DNA of 64,000 nt from Hyalella azteca (lineage: Eukaryota > Arthropoda > Malacostraca > Amphipoda > Hyalellidae). The notes below the pieces were generated by a model. That model was given only the letters and a program-made list of their open reading frames with translations, had not been told where the DNA came from and ran no database searches. The translations under genes were made by a program, and so were the position numbers. Shown piece after piece: positions 60,201 to 64,000 of the stretch. The stretch is taken from assembly GCF_000764305.2 (NCBI RefSeq), contig NW_025939467.1, positions 59,625 through 123,624 of the forward strand. The letters run 5' to 3'. How positions within the stretch are numbered: the stretch's first letter is position 1; every line of letters starts with the position of its first letter.

Positions 60201-63082
60201 CAGTGCGCAATTTCCGTAAAGTGCTACACATGTTCACTCGTACTGCATGTGCTTAGTCGTGCTGCACGTGTTCACATGTGTGCTGCACATGTTTACATGT
60301 GTGCTGCACATGTTCACATGTGTGCTGCACATGTTCACATGTGTGCTACACATGTTCACATGTGTGCTGCACATGTTCACATGTGTGCTATCGTCTGCTC
60401 CTGTTGTCCAGTAATGGTTGTAGCTGCCGTACTATTGTAGCCAGTAATATCTATTTCCTACAATACATATTATCAAATTGTTCAGTAATATTTATAGTAA
60501 TTGTCGACGTAGGTTCCAGCATCGTCGGCGAGCGGCTCTCGAACGCTGCGGGGCGCGGTGCCGCAGAGGAGGCAGAATGGGACGAAATTGAAGCCGCTCT
60601 CTGCCGCGTCGTCGACGATTTGCCTTCGTCGACGACGGTGCTCATGGCCGACGTTGAGCTGGAAATTGAGCAGAAACTCGGTGAGTGTGGTCAGAGTTTG
60701 ACATAATTTGTACTTGGTTACGTGCTGTTGCGTAAGCTGTAAATCAACCCGTTAACGCTATAGTGCGCGTCTGTATTATACCTGCTTTCTCAATATTTGT
60801 ATTATTCCCTTTCTTGGTTCTGAAAGTATATCAGCGAAGTGTCGCTGAAACCAACATCATAATTGTGCTTCTCTAGAATATAAATCATTATACTATCTGA
60901 CTTGTTTCGAACGAACAGAAAACCCCCAAAAGAAATGACTTCCTAGCTGTTTAAAATTTAGAACGATTTTCGTCACGATCGTTGAGCAGGCCTGAGTCTG
61001 TCCTCGTCCCAGCAAGGCCTCGGTATCCTGGAGGACGTGACAAGAAAGACCGCCGCCGCCATCAGCGATGCCGACGTTGATGTAGGCACCCACAACGGCG
61101 ATGTAGCCCTCCAGCACGCGTCGGTGCAGGAGTGGCTAGACGCCCTGCATCTGCCGCAGTATCTCAAGACATTCATGGACAGCGGCTACGACAACATTAA
61201 CTTCATGGTAGGCTTACATGAAGTTATTGTCCACGTTATTGTGAAGTTATTGCCACGTTTTGTTAACGTTATTGCTCAGGAGCATAGATTAGAGTATTAT
61301 AATAACCAAATAAAAACCTAATAACACACAGAATATGTATAAGTCGTGCTATGAGGAATAAGTGGCCGCCTTTTACTAAGTGTTTGAATGACGACCGATC
61401 TGAATAAAGTTTCTGTCGCTAGTTTTTTATTGTGCTGGGTTTCAGATCACTAAAACACCAGTTCATGTAGATAGAACATAATTTTATTTCCGTAAAGAAC
61501 ATTTTAAAAGCAACACGTTTAAAATAGCATGATAAGCGTAAGGGCAGATTCATGATCAATACACTTCTTGATAAAGCTTCTAAAGCACAGCCACACAATA
61601 TAGCGGTAGGGTACAAGATCTCTAGGATAAGATCTCTATAGGATCGCTCTATCGCTAGGGAAGTAATAGAGCGAAGTGAGCTTATGTCCAACCTCACATA
61701 TATATTAGGGCTAGCGGGAGACTTAACCTCTAATTACTACGTAGCTGCTGCTGAAGTAAGATCGGACATCAATGTTATATATATATACGCAAGTGAATAC
61801 GACAGACGTGGCTGTACAATTATACCTCAGATATGTACGAAAATAAATACACTTGAAATGAATAAATTAATGCGACCAATAGTGGATGATTTCTATTGTT
61901 AACCAATTGTAGGTCTTTGCAATGATCATCTTTCAGCTTGTGTCCTTAAATCAGTTTGAATCACTAACAATATCTTGCCTATAACGGCATGGTTCGAAGT
62001 TCATCCTAATATAGTGGGTATGTATGACCCACTTTTATTACGTACCTTGCCTCTAACGGCGTGGTTTTATCTTATATTACTACTAAAATAAATAATGAAC
62101 TACTCGCATTGACTCTACTGGAGTGGTTTTAGTTAGTTCCCTTTTACCAAGTGTAACGTTACTGCGTCCAGAACGGTGTTCTGAGCGAAGAAGACTTGTC
62201 GGCGCTGGGCATCAAAGATGATGCCCACGTTCGGGCTCTGATGGCGGGTCTCGCTGAGCTGCCCGCTAGCCTGCCCCCCGCCAACAGCCTCTACAAGGTG
62301 CCCAGGACGGTGCCCGAGTGGCTAGACTCGATCGAGCTCCCACACTACGCCGAGATATTCTCCAAGAACGGCTTTGGCAGCATGGAGCGCGTCAAGAAGA
62401 TATGGGAGGTGGAGCTATGCATGGTGCTGGAGGTGAACCAGCTGGGGCATAAGAAGAGGATACTCATGTCCCTGGGTGACAGGCCCATTGAGCCTCCACT
62501 GCCTCCGACGCTAGATCCCAAGGACCTCAGCGTGCATCTCACGCAGTTGGTTGGTACTGGTTTGCATTCTGGGGTTTTTAGCGGGTTGGTGAGTTTTGGT
62601 TTGCATTCACCTCACTCACTTTTGTTGCCCGGTGCATTTTCACAGTCCTTTTTGATACATAATTTATTAATTTAAATCTTTACGTCAGTCATGAGAATTA
62701 GGTTGATTAAGGTGATTAATTTATTTATCATACATCAATTTGTTTGTGCTTTTTTAGTGATCCTCCTTGGAAAGTTACAATAAAGAGTGCTCGGTATACT
62801 GATACTAACTATTAATTCCGTCAGTCCGTGACTTCACGTTTTCGTGGACGAGAAAATGCGCTCTTTAAGTTACTTGAATTACGGTGCTAAATTCACACTG
62901 ATGCTCACTGCGCTGTTCCTTTTTTGCCAAAGAACGACGACATCACGGAGCTGAAGGAGCAACTGTTCGCCGACCTGCCGTCAGCCGTGAGCAGGGAGCG
63001 CCGCGCCCCTGAGTCCACCAACACCACCATCAGGCGCTCCGGCAAGAAAACCCGCGCTCCTCTGCCCCCCACCTTCATGTCA
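27116..63082 (+). CDS. ANKS1: ANKS1-like scaffold: ankyrin repeats and two SAM domains (3' PTB part beyond window)
   Basis: Twenty exons: 27116-27219, 29042-29122, 29446-29605, 32142-32305, 32630-32723, 33618-33750, 34478-35842, 36485-37067, 37499-37580 (or 39370-39451), 39849-40196, 40612-40734, 41368-42090, 49572-49691, 54661-54708, 57226-57394, 58462-58554, 60513-60680, 60990-61207, 62172-62549 (or -62588), 62933-63082. Total 5304 nt in one frame, 1768 codons. Residues 1-245 hold ankyrin repeats, about 246-1560 a low-complexity linker, about 1563-1625 SAM1 and 1637-1700 SAM2. Start [17 protein letters not shown] and EWDEIE before SAM1 match Odin/AIDA-1 (ANKS1A/B). Known role: cytoplasmic scaffold for Eph and other receptor tyrosine kinases, and a postsynaptic protein; SAM pairs bind other SAM domains and the PTB binds NPxY. 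One ankyrin repeat expected between exons 3 and 4 is missing. The linker is far longer than in mammals. Confidence 0.93.
27220..29041 (+). other. ANKS1 intron 1
   Basis: AT-rich, no coding signal. At 28675-28785 there are some six diverged copies of the 18-bp motif cccatggccccagttaca that forms the large array in intron 3. Confidence 0.6.
29042..29122 (+). CDS. ANKS1: ANKS1 exon 2, ankyrin repeat
   Basis: [20 protein letters not shown], the canonical TxLHxAAxxGH ankyrin signature. Acceptor caacag, donor CTA|GTGAGT, phase 2 both sides. Confidence 0.93.
29446..29605 (+). CDS. ANKS1: ANKS1 exon 3, ankyrin repeat
   Basis: [20 protein letters not shown] then [15 protein letters not shown]. The open frame seen further upstream and far downstream is not coding; the exon begins after ttctcag and ends CAG|GTGAAA, phase 0. 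Confidence 0.93.
29625..30055. repeat. 18-bp minisatellite in ANKS1 intron 3
   Basis: About 23 copies of cccacggccccagttaca, starting 20 bp after the donor of exon 3. The period is a multiple of three, so three forward frames and one reverse frame stay open as six-residue repeats ([24 protein letters not shown]). Confidence 0.93.
30040..30205 (-). other. Unassigned open segment with coding-like composition
   Basis: On the minus strand, after a possible acceptor (atttgagcag), an open frame reads [47 protein letters not shown] and stop. Third positions are about two thirds G/C, unlike the flanks. The plus strand also has an open frame here ([20 protein letters not shown]). I do not recognise either. 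Confidence 0.3.
30185..30330. repeat. 20-bp minisatellite
   Basis: Seven or so copies of tagtaactagcagttgtaat and variants. Confidence 0.85.
30575..30787. repeat. 34/37-bp minisatellite
   Basis: Copies of gctgtattcgtagcatctca followed by tgtactctc; longer units have an added cac. Confidence 0.9.
30787..31000. repeat. G/T-rich degenerate repeat
   Basis: Irregular 9-10-bp words such as ggggtgttgc and ggggtgttaa. Strand asymmetric (G on the plus strand). Confidence 0.8.
31001..32141 (+). other. ANKS1 intron 3, right part
   Basis: AT-rich. I looked here for the missing ankyrin exon (xxALHxAAxYGH) and did not see it. Confidence 0.6.
32142..32305 (+). CDS. ANKS1: ANKS1 exon, ankyrin repeats
   Basis: [20 protein letters not shown] and [12 protein letters not shown]. 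The acceptor (accatcag) has a poor pyrimidine tract. Between this and exon 3 the family normally has another repeat of about 37 residues that I cannot find. Confidence 0.9.
32315..32465. repeat. About 35-bp minisatellite next to an ANKS1 donor
   Basis: Four copies of ggggacctgtggtgaccgtg followed by ggggcgcgagg, beginning ten bases after the donor at 32306. Confidence 0.88.
32630..32723 (+). CDS. ANKS1: ANKS1 exon, ankyrin repeat
   Basis: [20 protein letters not shown] then [12 protein letters not shown], matching the GSALHEAALFGK segment of the family. Donor AAG|GTTAGT. Confidence 0.92.
32750..33005. repeat. 24-bp minisatellite next to an ANKS1 donor
   Basis: About ten copies of cta(g)tcaacgtttctagagag and shorter variants, beginning 26 bp after the donor at 32724. 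Confidence 0.88.
33180..33390. other. Assembly gap (211 N)
   Basis: Lies in an ANKS1 intron at the left end of a minisatellite. Apparent ORFs across it are artefacts. Confidence 0.99.
33391..33650. repeat. Minisatellite copying the acceptor of the last ankyrin exon
   Basis: Built from gaaggtgcgc, ggttgtgcgtatag and gtggaggtggtgcgcttgtg. The border tatag|gtggaggtggtgcg occurs three times (about 33433, 33538 and the real acceptor at 33617). Confidence 0.88.
33618..33750 (+). CDS. ANKS1: ANKS1 exon, last ankyrin repeat
   Basis: [20 protein letters not shown] then GLTVLDTI. Acceptor gcgtatag|GTGGAGG lies in a repeat that carries two further copies of the same border upstream. Donor AAAT|GTGGGT, phase 1. 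Confidence 0.9.
33751..33930. repeat. About 38-bp minisatellite copying an ANKS1 donor
   Basis: Units contain gtgggtgatacgggggc, cgtaggaatagcactga. The first bases are the donor GTGGGTGATACGG itself. Confidence 0.88.
33931..34477 (+). other. ANKS1 intron, right part
   Basis: Unremarkable, with a pyrimidine-rich end (cccctttccctccctccccc) before the acceptor at 34477. Confidence 0.6.
34478..35842 (+). CDS. ANKS1: ANKS1 long linker exon (Ser-rich, acidic)
   Basis: A 1365-nt exon in a single open frame. Starts [20 protein letters not shown], rich in Ser, Asp and Glu, with [14 protein letters not shown] and [11 protein letters not shown]. Possible phosphotyrosine/PTB-type motifs are DHIYSVP and SPYENVL. 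No folded domain recognised. Donor TCTG|GTAAGT. Confidence 0.9.
35843..36484 (+). other. ANKS1 intron
   Basis: AT-rich. Three loose copies of cattactt...gcaacgcgttt at 36080-36200. No coding signal. Confidence 0.6.
36485..37067 (+). CDS. ANKS1: ANKS1 linker exon with SDRE repeats
   Basis: Acceptor tatgtatag, phase 1; donor AAAC|GTGAGT, phase 2. Contains a run of about ten imperfect LSDRE(G/S)R-like units (about 36770-36990), then [11 protein letters not shown], a Tyr motif beside a polyproline. Confidence 0.88.
37280..37490. repeat. Diverged repeat before the 82-nt exon
   Basis: Four copies of a unit with gaaataaatgttgtatca, aatgatc and a cgac/ccgt stretch, about 60 bp each, reaching the duplicated exon block. 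Confidence 0.7.
37499..37580 (+). CDS. ANKS1: ANKS1 82-nt exon, copy A
   Basis: [20 protein letters not shown] then SPGAASL. Phase 2 in, 0 out. A copy with one synonymous difference is at 39370-39451. Because of its phases only one of the two can be used in a transcript without a frameshift. Confidence 0.82.
37978..38234 (+). pseudogene. Truncated copy of the [10 protein letters not shown] exon
   Basis: Copy A of the exon at 39849-40196. It keeps the acceptor and the first 257 nt (one silent change seen), then runs into a 40-bp minisatellite at tctgg without a donor. It is probably skipped, or would end translation a few codons later if retained. Confidence 0.8.
38230..38530. repeat. 40-bp minisatellite
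   Basis: About seven copies of ccctggtatagatatgcgac followed by gcatctagctagggtatgca. The same unit occurs singly after the exon at 49691. Confidence 0.92.
38455..39360. repeat. Copy of the intron segment 49684-50855
   Basis: Begins with the exon-end/donor border gcgcatccaggtgagatctg and follows the same order of blocks (ggattgcgtcgtgttta, gtagcaacctgaggacgttt, actgacatatagtc) to the ccccgcgtcactatatg repeats at 39280-39355 and 50705-50855. Confidence 0.88.
39370..39451 (+). CDS. ANKS1: ANKS1 82-nt exon, copy B (alternative to copy A)
   Basis: Encodes the same residues as copy A. Acceptor atccttcag and donor CTG|GTCAGT are intact, and the distance to the next exon is the same as in copy A. 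Confidence 0.8.
39849..40196 (+). CDS. ANKS1: ANKS1 linker exon (proline-rich, full copy)
   Basis: [20 protein letters not shown] (SH3-ligand-like PPKPPRR), later NPAYEMI (an NPxY motif) and [10 protein letters not shown], a basic cluster that could act as a nuclear signal. Acceptor cttccag, donor GAG|GTGAGA, phase 0. Confidence 0.88.
40260..40510. repeat. aactataacttggta short repeats
   Basis: Five copies at 40268-40345 and two more at 40476-40500, just after the donor at 40197. Confidence 0.75.
40612..40734 (+). CDS. ANKS1: ANKS1 linker exon (Ser/Arg/Asp-rich)
   Basis: [20 protein letters not shown], ending [13 protein letters not shown]. Acceptor tttccccccag, donor AAG|GTGCGC (weak). The end of this exon is repeated twice downstream. 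Confidence 0.85.
40735..41140 (+). repeat. About 130-bp tandem repeat that copies an exon end and donor
   Basis: Starting from the exon end at 40721, later units at about 40893 and 41018 begin cgttcccgtgataa(g/a)gtga and share ccgacatcataag(a/c)gtggtg. In each copy an AG now precedes CGTTCCCG. Confidence 0.88.
41368..42090 (+). CDS. ANKS1: ANKS1 linker exon (Pro/Ser-rich)
   Basis: [25 protein letters not shown], a long Pro/Ser/His-rich stretch, then [20 protein letters not shown], a possibly helical segment, and a Glu/Asp-rich end. Phase 0 both sides; donor GCG|GTAAGT. Confidence 0.88.
43668..43703. repeat. Perfect 15-bp inverted repeat
   Basis: gaaaacaatcattca and its complement around a 6-nt loop. 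Confidence 0.9.
43930..43966. repeat. Perfect 17-bp inverted repeat
   Basis: gtttgttcgcctgtatc and its complement around a 3-nt loop (ctt). Confidence 0.92.
45176..45323. mobile_element. MITE-like element
   Basis: Ends are inverted repeats (caggg-cctatactttcaaaa on the left, ttttgaaagtat-ggcccctg on the right), 148 bp in all, without coding capacity. It is flanked by two copies of cagcttgagagg(a/g)ctggac, about 37 bp each, longer than a usual target-site duplication. Confidence 0.6.
46141..46640. repeat. About 255-bp tandem duplication
   Basis: Two copies beginning ccgcgataacattgttgtcg at 46141 and 46399. The second has a deletion. They end in gccatcctga, words found also at 58840 and 59888. 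Confidence 0.85.
49070..49535. repeat. 34-bp minisatellite upstream of an ANKS1 acceptor
   Basis: About 13 copies of tgccatcaccaccttgtcac followed by tgcaccacc(t/a)ctgc, ending about 40 bp before the acceptor at 49571. The array is pyrimidine-rich on the plus strand. Confidence 0.93.
49572..49691 (+). CDS. ANKS1: ANKS1 linker exon ([17 protein letters not shown])
   Basis: [20 protein letters not shown] then [16 protein letters not shown], probably helical. Phase 0 both sides. The other frames overlap a 34-bp minisatellite upstream and were not used. Its donor border CGCATCCAG|GTGAGA is copied about 80 bp downstream and again near 38460. Confidence 0.87.
49684..50855. repeat. Intron segment with internal duplications, copied at 38.5-39.4 kb
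   Basis: Donor border copied about 80 bp on (49766); an 88-bp tandem duplication at about 49885-50060 (gtagcaacctgaggacgttt); another at about 50160-50290 and 50335-50480; then 17/19-bp ccccgcgtcactatatg units at 50705-50855. Confidence 0.85.
50856..51914 (+). other. ANKS1 intron, unique
   Basis: AT-rich without repeats or coding signal that I can support. Confidence 0.5.
51915..52140 (+). promoter_or_regulatory. ANKS1: Candidate internal ANKS1 promoter and first exon
   Basis: TATATA at 51923-51928 is followed by the initiator-like TCAGTG with A at 51953, exactly 30 bp from the first T. The next 80 bp are G/C-rich amid AT-rich DNA. A strong donor AAAAG|GTGAGT follows at 52133/52134. A start here would give a transcript joining at 54632 or later. 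Confidence 0.4.
52141..53395 (+). other. ANKS1 intron, unique
   Basis: AT-rich, nothing recognised. Confidence 0.5.
53400..53655. repeat. 18-bp minisatellite
   Basis: About 14 copies of ggcaa(c/t)(t/a)(g/a)(g/c)tgttgtcac, with two alternating unit types (ggcaactggtgttgtcac, ggcaataactgttgtcac) on the left. Period divisible by three, hence open Cys/His/Asn-repeat frames on both strands. Confidence 0.93.
53984..54215 (+). repeat. Dispersed repeat, copy 1
   Basis: Matches 63498-63750 in the same orientation: tttctgt(a/t)gct, gtctctttg, gaccttccgcc/aaccttccgcc, ctgaagcgct. Confidence 0.7.
54632..54708 (+). CDS. ANKS1: Possible alternative start exon of a short ANKS1 isoform
   Basis: Acceptor ggtatttcag at 54631, ATG at 54639, then [20 protein letters not shown] and phase 1 at ATCA|GTGAGT. 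This phase cannot join the exon at 57226 (stop), but joins the one at 58462 in frame. It overlaps the tentative exon 54661-54708 in another frame. Confidence 0.3.
54661..54708 (+). CDS. ANKS1: ANKS1 small exon (tentative)
   Basis: Needed phases are 0 in and 0 out; only the acceptor tccgtag|AAAACA with donor ATCA|GTGAGT satisfies both ([16 protein letters not shown]). A better-looking acceptor at 54631 (tatttcag) opens a frame with an ATG at 54639 that fits a different, short isoform. The exon could also be skipped without frame loss. Confidence 0.45.
55807..56058. mobile_element. Long imperfect inverted repeat (foldback/MITE-like)
   Basis: Arms of about 110 bp (left 55807-55915, right 55945-56058) begin caacagaccaaacgagcata and end tatgctcgtttggtctgtta. 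Shared blocks include aaaaaatagacct and gaagcaca(t)...ttcgatg. No coding capacity. Confidence 0.8.
57226..57394 (+). CDS. ANKS1: ANKS1 linker exon
   Basis: [20 protein letters not shown], later [20 protein letters not shown]. Only phase 0 gives an open frame. Acceptor atctaag, donor GCGG|GTACCT. Confidence 0.78.
57405..57800. repeat. About 115-bp AT-rich tandem repeat after an ANKS1 donor
   Basis: Four copies begin ttctttcttgtcttgtacaa and continue tcttgtctcttacattaca, with variable tatata stretches. The first starts within about 10 bp of the donor at 57395. Confidence 0.88.
58462..58554 (+). CDS. ANKS1: ANKS1 linker exon (proline-rich)
   Basis: [20 protein letters not shown] then [10 protein letters not shown]. 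Phase 1 in, phase 1 out; acceptor tgctaag, donor CTCG|GTCAGT. Confidence 0.75.
58646..60395. repeat. Duplicated block of about 0.65 kb, each ending in a 21-bp minisatellite
   Basis: 58646-59280 matches 59697-60390 (ctcgtgtt(c/a)agcccatgtca, gataaataagcgagacttgg, gtataagat, catgttcactcgtactgcat). The arrays (59095-59280; 60225-60390) repeat tgctgcacatgttcacatgtg, with E-box-like CACATGTG cores; encoded Cys/His/Met repeats are not a gene. Confidence 0.88.
59585..59690. repeat. aaaaaatc/gattttttt inverted low-complexity tract
   Basis: Repeated aaaaaaatca then its complement, able to fold back on itself. Confidence 0.8.
60513..60680 (+). CDS. ANKS1: ANKS1 exon with EWDEIE motif before SAM1
   Basis: [20 protein letters not shown] then [23 protein letters not shown] matches the SEWDEIE stretch of vertebrate ANKS1 just before SAM1. 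Phase 1 to phase 1, donor CTCG|GTGAGT. Confidence 0.9.
60990..61207 (+). CDS. ANKS1: ANKS1 exon, first half of SAM1
   Basis: [20 protein letters not shown] then SGYDNINFM, the first helices of a SAM domain. Donor ATG|GTAGGC, phase 0. Confidence 0.93.
61208..62171 (+). other. ANKS1 intron inside SAM1
   Basis: Unique sequence, no coding signal. Loose repetition of cttgcctctaacggc(g/a)tggtt at 61973-62070. Confidence 0.5.
62172..62549 (+). CDS. ANKS1: ANKS1 exon, end of SAM1 and whole SAM2
   Basis: [20 protein letters not shown] completes SAM1; [20 protein letters not shown] to [15 protein letters not shown] is SAM2, including the HKKRI basic motif known in the family. Two donors in the same phase are possible: after 62549 (TTG|GTTGGT) and after 62588 (TTG|GTGAGT), the second adding 13 residues. 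Confidence 0.93.
62818..62870 (-). repeat. Dispersed repeat matching 9801-9850
   Basis: Reverse complement reads gagcgcattttctcgtc, cacgaaaacgtgaagtcacg, gactgacgg. It lies 60 bp before an ANKS1 acceptor. Confidence 0.6.
62933..63082 (+). CDS. ANKS1: ANKS1 exon after SAM2 (last in window)
   Basis: [20 protein letters not shown] then RERRAPES. Acceptor tgccaaag, donor TCA|GTACCT. It leads toward the PTB domain, which is not in the window. Confidence 0.8.
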
Positions 63083-64000
63083 GTACCTCGAACTCAATGA
63101 AATACGTGTGTGTCGTACAGAATAGAATAGATGTGTCGGCGCTGAAAAAATAGACCCATGGCCTTTTGCCGATTCTTGTACTTTTCGTGAGTTGTTAAGA
63201 GGAACCCTAATAATTGGCCTTTTGAAAAGATCTTTTCGAAACTGACGCTGCTTTGAGATAGCGACTGAACTAAATACCAGGTCCCCCTCAGGGGGGACTT
63301 ATGACGCGTCTTAGTGCTCGTCAGAAGTCCTATGGGATTTCGCGCTCCTAGGAGGATTGTTCCTGAGCGCCCCACCGCTGGGCTCGCGGTGTCTGACTTG
63401 AGGGGTCAAGCTATTATGTATAGGTAGGATTTCTCTTCTGTCTCTCGTGCGGGCGGCTGACGTCCCGTGTAAGCGACATTTTATTCGAATGTCTTCGTTT
63501 CTGTTGCTGTTCACCTGTCCCTTATTATACTCTCGTCTCTTTGCGACGCTTTCACTACTCCTTTCAAGCCATCTTCAGCGGCTTTGCCACTTAAAACCTT
63601 CCGCCTCTTGTGGATGATAAAAGATTTTTTGGTTTGCGAAATTTGAGATCATATACCTAGTGAAACTTTTCGCTACGTTGGGATGTTCATTCTTGACTCC
63701 CTCAGCTAGTTCCCTTAATAACTGAAGCGCTAGTGAACTATTTGTAACTATTATCTATATAACTTACGTAGTTGTCACAGTAAGTTAAGATCTTGGTTGA
63801 ACTTCTCATTTACCTCAATCTTAGCTATCCAATTCAATAAATGAGCCAATAGCTCTTCTTTCTGATCATTGCCAGTAGTTGAACCTCCTTTCTCTGATGA
63901 CTGAATAAACTGTCGATATGGTAATAATGAGTGGTTGTTTTTAACGGGCTCAGGAGTTGAACCTCTTTTCCCTGATGACTGAAAGCTCTGTCGATACATG
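63083..64000 (+). other. ANKS1 intron to the window edge
   Basis: No coding exon. Holds the second copy of the 53984 repeat (63498-63750) and a tandem pair at about 63880-64000 (gttgaacctc(c/t)ttt, ctgatgactgaa, ctgtcgata). Confidence 0.6.

Overview
This is a window of animal nuclear DNA. Genes are split by many introns with GT...AG borders, intergenic DNA is AT-rich, and minisatellites, MITE-like hairpins and a tRNA-like SINE are abundant. I recognise three protein-coding genes by their protein families. The species cannot be fixed from the sequence. An arthropod, perhaps a crustacean, is my best guess, from TCAGT-type initiators and the gene content; this is inference. There is one run of Ns (33180-33390).

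Layout. (1) 274-1021, plus strand: the last two coding exons of a Pax6 (eyeless/twin-of-eyeless class) gene, ending in the Pax6 C-terminal signature. About 60 bp after the stop begins a 22-bp repeat array whose units are each a small inverted repeat. (2) 1022-14252: no gene recognised. It holds a CpG-rich, complex block with POU and homeodomain-type motifs (about 2340-3720), a candidate regulatory region, plus at least six minisatellites. (3) 14253-24449, minus strand: nine exons of a TM7SF3 orthologue, from the ectodomain through seven membrane spans to a long cytoplasmic tail. The signal-peptide exon was not found. (4) 27116-63082, plus strand: twenty exons of an ANKS1 (Odin/AIDA-1 family) orthologue, covering the start codon, ankyrin repeats, a long low-complexity linker and two SAM domains. 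The PTB domain must lie beyond the right edge. TM7SF3 and ANKS1 are head to head; Pax6 and TM7SF3 converge. All exon phases agree (in-window ANKS1 CDS 5304 nt; TM7SF3 2618 nt), which supports the models strongly.

The three genes have no obvious shared pathway: Pax6 is an eye/brain transcription factor, TM7SF3 a seven-span membrane protein linked to stress responses, and ANKS1 a receptor-tyrosine-kinase/Eph and synaptic scaffold.

The most unusual feature is that tandem repeats sit on exon-intron borders again and again, copying splice donors or acceptors with a few exon bases. Examples are near 15.3, 17.7, 18.6, 22.5, 33.5, 33.8, 40.9, 49.7 and 62.55 kb. In one case (40.9 kb) the repeat has produced two candidate 15-nt in-frame microexons. 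In another (37.5-40.1 kb) a 746-bp block with an exon and most of the next one is duplicated at about 99.5% identity. A TATA + initiator pair 30 bp apart at 51923-51953 may be an internal ANKS1 promoter for a short SAM-PTB isoform. No tRNA or rRNA gene, CRISPR array or complete autonomous transposon was recognised.
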